NCBI GenBank assembly: GCA_003219415.1
Contig: QHOS01000033.1
Location: 1-60,213, forward strand
Length of the DNA: 60,213 nt
Direction: 5' to 3'
Origin: Verrucomicrobiota bacterium
GTDB lineage: Bacteria > Verrucomicrobiota > Verrucomicrobiia > Chthoniobacterales > UBA10450
Part shown: positions 1 to 6,536 of the stretch, one piece after another
Position numbering within the stretch: the first letter of the stretch is position 1
Layout of the letters: each line of letters starts with the position of its first letter
The notes under the pieces: model-generated
Told to the model about the DNA's origin: nothing
Database searches by the model: none
What the model saw: only the letters and a program-made list of their open reading frames with translations
Made by a program: the position numbers and the translations under genes

Positions 1-1247
1 GTGCCATTGAATTTGCCCGGATTTTTCGGCGCCGGCGGAGGCGCTATCAATTTCTTCAGTTGCTGGTTGAGCCCGAAAATTTCTTTTTGGTTCGTTTCAG
101 GATCAATGCCCAACAGCTGATTCAAAAAGTAGGCGCGCACGGCCTCGGGAAACGCAGTCAGGTTGAGGTTCGCGAGGACGACGATCCCGGCGCCTTTATC
201 GGGCACAAGCACCAAGGTCGTGCGCACACCTGCGAGAGCCCCGCCTTTTTCGATGATCTGATGTCCGGCGTAATCATAACTGCCAACACCAAGTCCGTAA
301 TAAAAACCTGTTTTGTCGCTGATCGGTGGCAGATCGGTGAAATCGATTTTGCTGACCATGGTACGCTTGAAAATTTCTTCGACCGTTTCGGGCTTCAAAA
401 TGCGTTTACCGTTGTAAGAGCCTTTATTCAAAAACATCAGCATCAATTTCAACATGTCCGCGGCAGTGGATGTGGCGGAGCTGGCTGCACCGGTCGTGTC
501 GAGTTCTGATGGTTCAACGACCACAGGTTTTCCATCGACCAGTGCGTGCGCGGCAGTGGCGTTGCTATCCTGCAAACCTTTGATCACCGTACCAGACCGC
601 GGCATCCCCAAAGAAGCAAACAAGCGCTTTCCGACGAGATCGTTCCATGATTGCCCTGACGCCCGCGCCGCAACTTCACCGGCAACAAAGAATCCCGGAT
701 TGGAATACTGTGCCACCTCGCGGAGACTGTAGCGCGGCTTAAAAAATCTAAGGCGTCGCAATATTTCTGCGCGGTCATAGCCAAAACTGTCGAGCTGATC
801 TCCGGCGAATTCGGGCCAACCAGTACGTTGCGCGAGCAAATCGCGCTCGGTCAGCCAACGCGTCATGTACGGGTCGTACCCGACAAATTCGGACAAGTAA
901 TTAAAGATAGGCTTATCCCAATCGAGCTTCCCTTCGTCGACACCAGTCGCCGCAGCCGCGCCTGTTAATGTTTTCGTAACTGATGCAAGCTGAAAAATAG
1001 TATTCTCATCTACAGCGCCCGGCTTGGTCGCATTACGGACGCCATATCCCTTGAGCAAAACCGCTTTGCCATTTTGCACTACCGCGACCGCTGCGCCTGG
1101 CACCTGATACTCTTTCAACGCTCTGGTAATAAACGCGTCCAGATTTGCGATCGAGTCATCCCCGGCTGCCGCGGGAGCGGACTGTCTCGGCACAAGCAAA
1201 GCCAGCGCCAAAAAACTGATGGCGCCGAACCGACGCATGTTTTTCAC
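1..1247 (-). CDS. Serine hydrolase, class C beta-lactamase/penicillin-binding fold (3' end outside window)
   Basis: Secreted hydrolase of the beta-lactamase/DD-peptidase/esterase superfamily; the natural substrate cannot be told from sequence. The frame is open from about 1247 to the window edge, so about 415 residues are seen and the C-terminus is missing. A hydrophobic signal peptide occupies about residues 8-28. The catalytic S-x-x-K tetrad is SVTK at about residues 89-92 (context FQLASVTKTL), and YSN takes the place of the usual YxN. Where the third HSG/KTG box would be, I read KGG. I chose the GTG at 1247 because AGGAAG lies 6 bases upstream; an in-frame ATG at 1238 is the alternative. 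It lies just downstream of a paralogue on the same strand, so the pair looks like a tandem duplication. Confidence 0.85.
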   Translation of the reverse strand, partial: MKNMRRFGAISFLALALLVPRQSAPAAAGDDSIANLDAFITRALKEYQVPGAAVAVVQNGKAVLLKGYGVRNATKPGAVDENTIFQLASVTKTLTGAAAATGVDEGKLDWDKPIFNYLSEFVGYDPYMTRWLTERDLLAQRTGWPEFAGDQLDSFGYDRAEILRRLRFFKPRYSLREVAQYSNPGFFVAGEVAARASGQSWNDLVGKRLFASLGMPRSGTVIKGLQDSNATAAHALVDGKPVVVEPSELDTTGAASSATSTAADMLKLMLMFLNKGSYNGKRILKPETVEEIFKRTMVSKIDFTDLPPISDKTGFYYGLGVGSYDYAGHQIIEKGGALAGVRTTLVLVPDKGAGIVVLANLNLTAFPEAVRAYFLNQLLGIDPETNQKEIFGLNQQLKKLIAPPPAPKNPGKFNG

Positions 1248-1302
1248 GTTTATCTTCCTAATTACTGAAACGCAAACGCAGTGAGGAGCTGTACAAAGGC
1301 GG

Positions 1303-2880
1303 TTACTTTTGAGCCCGCTTAAAAGTTCCTTCGCCGCGCACATTAAGATTTTCCACGACCACCTGTGCGGCCTTGCCATCCGGGCCGACGGTAAAGGTGA
1401 TGCCGCTCCTGCCAACGGCGTTCTCACCTTCCGTCTCGTAGGTAAACGTATCCCGGTCATAGTGCTTCATTGGGAACGTCTTGTTTTTCGGACCCTGCAC
1501 GATTACTAATCCGCCGTCCTTTTCGATGATGGAGATGTCGCCAAAGTAATCGTTCGCGTATTTTCCAACATAGGCGCTATTTTTGAGCGCAGACGCGGAC
1601 GAGGCGGGTGGTTTGGAATAATCGAAGCCAAGCACGGTGCCAATCGCTGCCGGGTTTGAATATACCTGTTTAAAAAGCGCAAACCAATCTTGGCTGGGTT
1701 TGCCGTACAGAGCGATATCCAAGAACGTCGTCCCTAGTGCTTCCGCTATGCCGAGGGGATAGGCATTAGTCAGAACAACGATGCCCAGTTGCTCGCCTGG
1801 CACCAGACCTACATAAGTTGCAGCGCCCAGGCCAAAGGCCCCGGAGTGATTTAAGCGTAAGCGACCCTCTGGATCGTAGCTGACGTTCCATCCCAAGCCG
1901 TAGAAAGTCGGCAGTTGCGTGAACGGATTGAAACCTGTCAGCATGTGCGGGTGATGCGTTTCGGTCAGCGCTTTTTCGTCCACGATTTGTTTGCCTTCAA
2001 ACTTGCCGTTCGCGAGCTGTAACCGCATCCATTTTGTCAAATCATTCACCGAGGAACTCACGCCGCCTGCAGGCGATTCCGTGTCCGGATCGCGCTTGAA
2101 CTTTTGTACCCATTTGCCATCCACTAGCACATGCCCAAGGGCTTTGTTCGGGCGCGCGACAAAATCGGCGTAACGGGAACTCGTGGCCGTCATTCCGAGC
2201 GGTTTGTATAATCTCTGCGCCGCTGCCTCTTCCCATTCCAGCCCGTATGCATTCGCTGCGGCGATGCCGCCCTCAGTCATCCCAAAATTCGTGTAGGCGT
2301 AGTGCGAACGAAAACTGCTCGCGGGATGTTGATAGCGCAGGCGATATAGAATTTCCGCGCGCGTGAAACCGAGATCTTCGAGCAAATCGCCCGCGTGTTC
2401 GGGCAAGCCGCTGCGATGTGCGTACATGTCGCGGATCGTGATTTCGCGCGTTGCCCACGGATCGAACATCTCGAAAGTGGGATCGAGGCCGCTGAGCTTT
2501 GAATCCCAGGTGATTTTTCCTTCACCGACCAGCTCGGCAACTACCGTTGAGCCAATCGATTTGGACAGCGACGCGAGTTGAAACACCGTGTCCGCATTAA
2601 CCGGCGCCTTGGTATTCACATCGCGAACACCGAAACCTTTCGCGTATACCGTCTTGTCCTGGAACACGACTGCTATGGCAAGGCCCGGCAGCGCGCTTTT
2701 CTGAATTTGCGTTTGCGCGAGTTTTTCTAGTTCCTGAATCGCGTGAGTCACTTGCTCGGAAGTAACATGAGACTTTTCCTGGCCAGTCACGCCCAACGGC
2801 ATCAGCAGAATCGGCAGTAATATCGCGGCGAATTTCGCATAGTGACCCGCGTGTGTGGCATTTGAGTATTGATTCATCAT
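1303..2880 (-). CDS. Serine hydrolase, class C beta-lactamase fold with C-terminal lipocalin-like domain
   Basis: Predicted exported hydrolase of 525 residues. A signal peptide covers about residues 15-34 (hydrophobic run AAILLPILLMPLG). Catalytic motifs are in the family order: SLSK at residues 104-107, YTN at 196-198 and HSG at 345-347. The last 110 or so residues, after the catalytic domain, resemble the DUF3471-type beta domain often attached to these enzymes. The natural substrate (peptide, ester or muropeptide) is unknown. Start is ATG-ATG at 2880. It lies 55 bases upstream of the partial paralogue on the same strand, so the two may be co-transcribed. Family assignment is secure; physiological role is not. 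Confidence 0.88.
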   Translation of the reverse strand: MMNQYSNATHAGHYAKFAAILLPILLMPLGVTGQEKSHVTSEQVTHAIQELEKLAQTQIQKSALPGLAIAVVFQDKTVYAKGFGVRDVNTKAPVNADTVFQLASLSKSIGSTVVAELVGEGKITWDSKLSGLDPTFEMFDPWATREITIRDMYAHRSGLPEHAGDLLEDLGFTRAEILYRLRYQHPASSFRSHYAYTNFGMTEGGIAAANAYGLEWEEAAAQRLYKPLGMTATSSRYADFVARPNKALGHVLVDGKWVQKFKRDPDTESPAGGVSSSVNDLTKWMRLQLANGKFEGKQIVDEKALTETHHPHMLTGFNPFTQLPTFYGLGWNVSYDPEGRLRLNHSGAFGLGAATYVGLVPGEQLGIVVLTNAYPLGIAEALGTTFLDIALYGKPSQDWFALFKQVYSNPAAIGTVLGFDYSKPPASSASALKNSAYVGKYANDYFGDISIIEKDGGLVIVQGPKNKTFPMKHYDRDTFTYETEGENAVGRSGITFTVGPDGKAAQVVVENLNVRGEGTFKRAQK

Positions 2881-2949
2881 TTACGAAGCATTCTGCGTGT
2901 TATTTTACATCTTTCCTGGGGCTTGGAATTTGGGATTTGGAGCTTTCGG

Positions 2950-3375
2950 CTATAAGCCGATCGGATGCCTGGCATCAAACCCGCGCGGCGGACGATAAAT
3001 GGTTTGCCATCGCGGCGCCCATTTGCCGCGGTAACGGTCGTATGGCGTTGTATCGAGGCGCAGGCCGGCAATCACAGCGAACGTGTGACCTTCTCGTGCG
3101 TAGATGGTGATCCATTTGCCGGGACCGCGGTCACCGTAATTGCGAAACTCCGTTGAGCTCATTGGAGCGCTGATCAATCCCCCCGCGCCCAGCACATACG
3201 AGATCGTTCCGGAACAATCGTAGCCGCGGTCATCAAACGATTTGTGGCCGCCACCGTAACGATATTTTTTGTGGCGAAGTTGATTGGCTGCCCAGATCGC
3301 GCGTTTCACGGCGAGGGGCGCATTCTTTGGCGCAGCTGCTTTGCCAAAACGAAGGCGCGCGGCCTTGCCAGACAC
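2950..3375 (-). CDS. NlpC/P60-like cell-wall hydrolase, start uncertain
   Basis: Likely periplasmic cysteine peptidase acting on peptidoglycan stem peptides. The NlpC/P60 nucleophile motif is present (YDCSGTISYVL, near residue 55 from the GTG at 3375), followed about 40 residues later by a His in REGHTFAVI. The segment YRYGGGHKSF before the Cys is also typical. The domain is about 140 residues, close to a minimal NlpC domain. The same frame continues upstream of 3375 to about 3465 and there encodes a convincing signal peptide (hydrophobic run LVGIAVFAWVVPPAVA), but contains no ATG, GTG or TTG before a stop; only CTG (3450) or ATC codons are available. The true start is therefore probably non-standard or upstream of a frameshift. 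It follows the possible membrane ORF ending at 3461. Confidence 0.6.
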   Translation of the reverse strand: MSGKAARLRFGKAAAPKNAPLAVKRAIWAANQLRHKKYRYGGGHKSFDDRGYDCSGTISYVLGAGGLISAPMSSTEFRNYGDRGPGKWITIYAREGHTFAVIAGLRLDTTPYDRYRGKWAPRWQTIYRPPRGFDARHPIGL

Positions 3376-3460
3376 AACAGGTCCAGAGGTTGGAAAAAGA
3401 TCGGCTACTGCCGGTGGTACGACCCACGCGAAAACAGCGATGCCGACCAGGATTCGATGG

Positions 3461-3745
3461 CTAACCGGACAGATACAGTTCCTCCGGGATCCTGTCGTAT
3501 GCCAAAAAGACTGCGGATGAAAAGAAAAAAATTAGAAGGAGCTCTGCGCTGAAGAAGGTCCAGAGAAATTGGAACGGCGGATTTGGAGGAGTAGCAGTGA
3601 TTTCGTGAGCAATCAGATCTAACCAAAACAGGCGGACGGCGCAGGTGATGAATAACGAGCCGCAGCGCTGAGAAAATAGGCGACCGGCGGTTCGCCCTTT
3701 GCGCCCTCGCGAATTCCGCCGGTCAACCAACCGAAAGATTATCAA
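3461..3745 (-). CDS. Possible small membrane protein
   Basis: Weakly supported frame of 94 codons from a TTG. It encodes two hydrophobic stretches (around SLFITCAVRLFWLDLIA and FSAELLLIFFFSSAVFLAY) and ends with a polar tail. The frame remains open upstream to about 3775, adding a third hydrophobic run (LTLAFPPIFIAGHLIIF), with only CTG or TTG starts. It sits between the peptidoglycan-binding protein and the NlpC/P60 gene on the same strand, nearly touching both, as an operon member would. I do not recognise a family. It may be non-coding, since T-rich DNA gives hydrophobic translations by chance. Confidence 0.3.
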   Translation of the reverse strand: MIIFRLVDRRNSRGRKGRTAGRLFSQRCGSLFITCAVRLFWLDLIAHEITATPPNPPFQFLWTFFSAELLLIFFFSSAVFLAYDRIPEELYLSG

Positions 3746-3780
3746 ATGGCCCGCGATGAAAATCGGCGGGAACGCCAGGG

Positions 3781-4434
3781 TCAGCCTGCGTCAGCGTAAC
3801 CGTGTTCCTGTTCGTACGCTCGAATTGCTCGCCGCGTCTGAGGCCCCAGAACTCCATCGATTGACCCGCGATAATAGCCGGCGCGGGAGAGCCGCCGTTG
3901 TAACTCGGCTACCCTCGACCGAGTCGCAGAGCCGTATTGGCTGCCACCGTTTTGGCCGCCAGAACCGTACCCATATCCATAGCCGTTACCGTAGCCGTAC
4001 CCATAGCCGCCGTATCCGTACGGGTCGCCATAGCCGTACCCGTAGTAGCCGTACGGATACCCATAGCCGTATCCATATGGATATCCCCAGCCCCAGCCCC
4101 ACCACCCTGGAAAGCCGAAATCGCCGATGAAGATGACATTATTGTGACTGTGATGACGCCAATTTCCATTCCAGTTGCGGCCGTTCCAATTGCGGCCACT
4201 CCAGTTTCGGCCATTCCAGTTGCGGCCGTTCCAATTGCGGCCACTCCAGTTTCGCCCATTCCAATTGCGTCCGCTCCATGCACCCATCCCGGGGCGTCCC
4301 GAGGCGAAGCCGCGGCCCCCGCTAAAATGGCCACCATGGCCACCGCCTCCTCGGGGCGCAGCGGTGGCTAATGGGGAAGCCAGTGTGACGGCAACAAAGC
4401 AACTCAAGGAAAGTATCAGTTTTGAATTATTCAT
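3781..4434 (-). CDS. Secreted Gly/Tyr/Asn-rich protein with C-terminal peptidoglycan-binding domain
   Basis: 217 residues in three parts. First is a signal peptide (about residues 1-25, cleaved after ATAAP or similar). Next comes a long low-complexity region: a G-rich start, a run of N-W-x-G-R pentapeptides, a short His/Asn patch, then a Gly-Tyr stretch with YGYGYG-type repeats. Last is a PG_binding_1 domain of about 45 residues (VAELQRRLSRAGYYRGSIDG then a VLGPQTRRAIRAYE helix). The end domain should anchor it to peptidoglycan; the middle could be a flexible spacer or adhesive. Start is ATG at 4434. The protein ends shortly after the binding domain, so little follows it. A second small secreted PG-binding protein lies at 32415-32822. 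Confidence 0.8.
   Translation of the reverse strand: MNNSKLILSLSCFVAVTLASPLATAAPRGGGGHGGHFSGGRGFASGRPGMGAWSGRNWNGRNWSGRNWNGRNWNGRNWSGRNWNGRNWNGNWRHHSHNNVIFIGDFGFPGWWGWGWGYPYGYGYGYPYGYYGYGYGDPYGYGGYGYGYGNGYGYGYGSGGQNGGSQYGSATRSRVAELQRRLSRAGYYRGSIDGVLGPQTRRAIRAYEQEHGYADAG
4169..4273 (-). repeat. Seven 15-bp tandem units encoding N-W-x-G-R
   Basis: Seven consecutive 15-bp units (4169, 4184, 4199, 4214, 4229, 4244, 4259). The first three units form a 45-bp block that is repeated almost exactly as units four to six, so the array grew by a higher-order duplication. It lies in frame in the secreted peptidoglycan-binding protein and encodes alternating NWNGR/NWSGR pentapeptides. Copy number is likely to vary between strains by slippage. 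Confidence 0.9.
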
Positions 4435-4612
4435 GTTAGGTGGGGTTTCTAATTATTAGACACCGTACGCACCAAAAAGTCTCGTTCTTTTACGGCGCAC
4501 AAGAATAAATCAGATGAATTTGAGGACTCTTGAACGGGGCGGGGAGCAGAGTTCGCACTGATTCCTTCTCGCCAGCAGACCGCCGCCCTGATTATCATGC
4601 CGGATAACGAAG

Positions 4613-5908
4613 ATGAGGCGTGCTGCGACTTTCATATTGTTGGTCTTCGCGTGCCACCAACTTCGCGCTTTACCGGAGCACAGCGTAAGTCCCTCCCGAC
4701 AGTTCGTCATTTACGGCGCCGCTGCCACGTTGCGCGGGGCGATTTCGGAACTAGCAGAGCAGACCAAGACAAATCTCCTTGCCCTGCTGCGACAGCGCGA
4801 CGGATGGAAAACTGCGATTGTAATCAATTTGCAGACGCAACAGGCGAACCTCCCCGAAATTCCGCCGGCGAGCCTACGAGTCAGCCAGACCGGATTTGGC
4901 GTGAAGCTGCAACTCGATTTGACCGTTGGCCAAAATTTCGACGGTTCATTGGTCGAGCGCCAGCTACTGCGCGCCATTCTGTTCGAGATGATTTATCGAG
5001 ACGATAGCGAACTTGCACCGGGCGCGAGACTCGTCGAACCGCCGGGTTGGCTGCTGGAAGGCGCGCTGGCGCTGACGCCGGGACGAGAGCGTGAGGCTCT
5101 CGTGGAGGCGCTTTCAACAGCCGATAAGGGAAAGTCCCTGCAGGAATTTCTGGGTCAGCGCTTCGATCTGCTCGATTCCGCCGGACGCATGCTTTACCGG
5201 GCATATTCCGTCGCGCTCGTGCAATTGCTCCTCGATGAGGGCGGTGGCCGCGGGCGTCTGGCGCGATACATCTCCAATCTTTCGCATGGGTCGAATGATC
5301 GAGTTGCTGATTTGAAGGCCTGCTTTCCGCAATTGCGGGATGATGTGGAAAAGAAATGGCGCTCAAGGGTGGCCCGACTCAGCGAGCATCAAACTTACCA
5401 GTTGCTAAGTTTTGCCGAAAGCGAACAACGTCTTGATGAATTGATACAGATCAAGATTTCGGATGGCTCGCGCAATCGGGGGCGGCCAAAGCCGGCAAAT
5501 CTTAGCGAGCTTTCGCGCAGCAAACTGTCCGCAGAGGGAAAAGCCGCAGTCAACCACATGAGCCAGGGCTTGCTGTTGCTTGTTGGGACGGCACATCCAG
5601 TCTTGCGTCCGGTCGCGCGCGAGTATCAGCAAATTGCAGCGCTGCTCATACGTGGGAAGCGGCGCGGAATAGCAAAGCGTGTATCGCATCTGGACGGAAT
5701 TCGCAAGGAACTCGCCGCGCGAATGGGCGATATCGATGATTACATGAACTGGTTCGAAGCTACGCAAATGGAGAATCAGAGCGGAGCTTTCAGCGATTAC
5801 CTCAAGGCGGCGAACCAATCGCAGGTCTCCGCGCAAAGGCGACGCGACCCGCTCTCAGTGTATCTCGATGCACTGGAAGACCAAATCGAGACTTCCGAGC
5901 TGGAGTGA
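4613..5908 (+). CDS. Secreted protein of unknown function
   Basis: 431 residues with a short N-terminal hydrophobic segment (AATFILLVFACHQLRALP) that looks like a signal peptide cleaved near residue 20. I recognise no family. The middle contains GWLLEGALAL, reminiscent of the WLxEG helix of gluzincin-type peptidase MA proteins, but without the HExxH that would make it a metallopeptidase. The C-terminal third is charged and helical (about residues 300-400), rich in Lys, Arg and Glu. ATG at 4613 has no strong ribosome site. It precedes the Minf_1886 gene on the same strand. Coding is supported by length and codon usage; function is unknown. Confidence 0.75.
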   Translation: MRRAATFILLVFACHQLRALPEHSVSPSRQFVIYGAAATLRGAISELAEQTKTNLLALLRQRDGWKTAIVINLQTQQANLPEIPPASLRVSQTGFGVKLQLDLTVGQNFDGSLVERQLLRAILFEMIYRDDSELAPGARLVEPPGWLLEGALALTPGREREALVEALSTADKGKSLQEFLGQRFDLLDSAGRMLYRAYSVALVQLLLDEGGGRGRLARYISNLSHGSNDRVADLKACFPQLRDDVEKKWRSRVARLSEHQTYQLLSFAESEQRLDELIQIKISDGSRNRGRPKPANLSELSRSKLSAEGKAAVNHMSQGLLLLVGTAHPVLRPVAREYQQIAALLIRGKRRGIAKRVSHLDGIRKELAARMGDIDDYMNWFEATQMENQSGAFSDYLKAANQSQVSAQRRRDPLSVYLDALEDQIETSELE

Positions 5909-5970
5909 TGAACTATTGGAGTGTTCGGGATTTGCGCTTTTTCCATCATTTCATTACTCGATCACTCCAG
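5900..5970. repeat. Inverted repeat spanning the stop of the 4613-5908 gene
   Basis: Exact 10-bp arms (5900-5909 ctggagtgat and 5961-5970 atcactccag) separated by 51 bases, with the stop codon inside the left arm. There is no following T-run, so a classic terminator is doubtful; it may be a degenerate intergenic repeat. Confidence 0.5.
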
Positions 5971-6018
5971 CGACGCGCGGCCAGTTGCCGGTTCCTAGTT
6001 TGGCGATTATGCTTAGAT

Positions 6019-6041
6019 GCGCGTTTAAAACGCGCCTTTTT
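6019..6041 (+). terminator. Hairpin plus T-run directly before the Minf_1886 start
   Basis: GCGCGT (6019-6024), a 5-base loop, ACGCGC (6030-6035), then CTTTTT. It has the form of an intrinsic terminator for the upstream 4613-5908 gene, but ends only about 7 bases before the ATG at 6048. If it works as a terminator, the next gene would need a leaderless start or transcription reading through an attenuator. No Shine-Dalgarno sequence fits in the remaining space. Confidence 0.55.
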
Positions 6042-6047
6042 CATCCC

Positions 6048-6494
6048 ATGCAAAAAATTGGATTTGCTGAAGCCCTCGATTCCATTGTGAAGATCGACCC
6101 GCGGTACGAGCGAGACGCATACATTTTTCTGCGTGACGCGCTCGATTTCACGACGAAACAGCAAAAGAAAGTGAAAGGAACCAGCGTCCGCCATGTGTCC
6201 GGGCCGGAGCTACTGGAAGGCTTGCGACAGTACGCGCTCAAGGAATTCGGGCCGATGGTCATGACGGTTTTCAGTAGCTGGGGCATTCACTCATCCGAGG
6301 ACATTGGAAACATGGTTTTTAATTTGATCGGCGCCGGGATATTCGGAAAAACAGAGAAGGATTCGATCGAAGATTTCAGGAACGTTTACGATTTCAAAGA
6401 GGTCTTCGTGAAACCGTTCGCACCTGAAAAACCAGCGGTGACGAGGGCGCGGGCGGAATTGCCAGCGCCTAAGCCTGCTGCATCGAGAAAGTGA
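6048..6494 (+). CDS. Minf_1886 family protein
   Basis: 148-residue cytosolic protein beginning MQKIGFAEALDSIVKIDPRY. It matches the uncharacterised family named after Methylacidiphilum Minf_1886, found in Verrucomicrobiota and Planctomycetota: a compact alpha/beta domain of about 130 residues (landmarks AYIFLRDALDFT, VRHVSGPELLEGLRQYA, FGPMVMTVFSSWGI) followed by a short Ala/Pro/Lys tail. No catalytic residues are evident. The frame extends upstream to 5868, but that part overlaps the previous gene in a different frame, so I start at ATG 6048. It is followed after 42 bases by the M16 peptidase. Confidence 0.82.
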   Translation: MQKIGFAEALDSIVKIDPRYERDAYIFLRDALDFTTKQQKKVKGTSVRHVSGPELLEGLRQYALKEFGPMVMTVFSSWGIHSSEDIGNMVFNLIGAGIFGKTEKDSIEDFRNVYDFKEVFVKPFAPEKPAVTRARAELPAPKPAASRK

Positions 6495-6536
6495 TCAGCA
6501 ATCACTGATCGCTGAGGACGCCGTCGCCGTATTTCA

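Noticed and set aside
60-732. Plus-strand frames of 149 and 92 codons at the left edge
   Set aside because: They are opposite the partial serine hydrolase, which shows catalytic motifs and a signal peptide.
4169-4273. Short regular repeats as a possible CRISPR array
   Set aside because: The units are contiguous with no spacers, lie in frame in a gene and encode pentapeptides.
3909-4371. Long open frames in other phases over the Gly/Tyr-rich gene
   Set aside because: The 15-bp repeats leave all frames open; only the frame at 3781-4434 gives a signal peptide and a peptidoglycan-binding domain.
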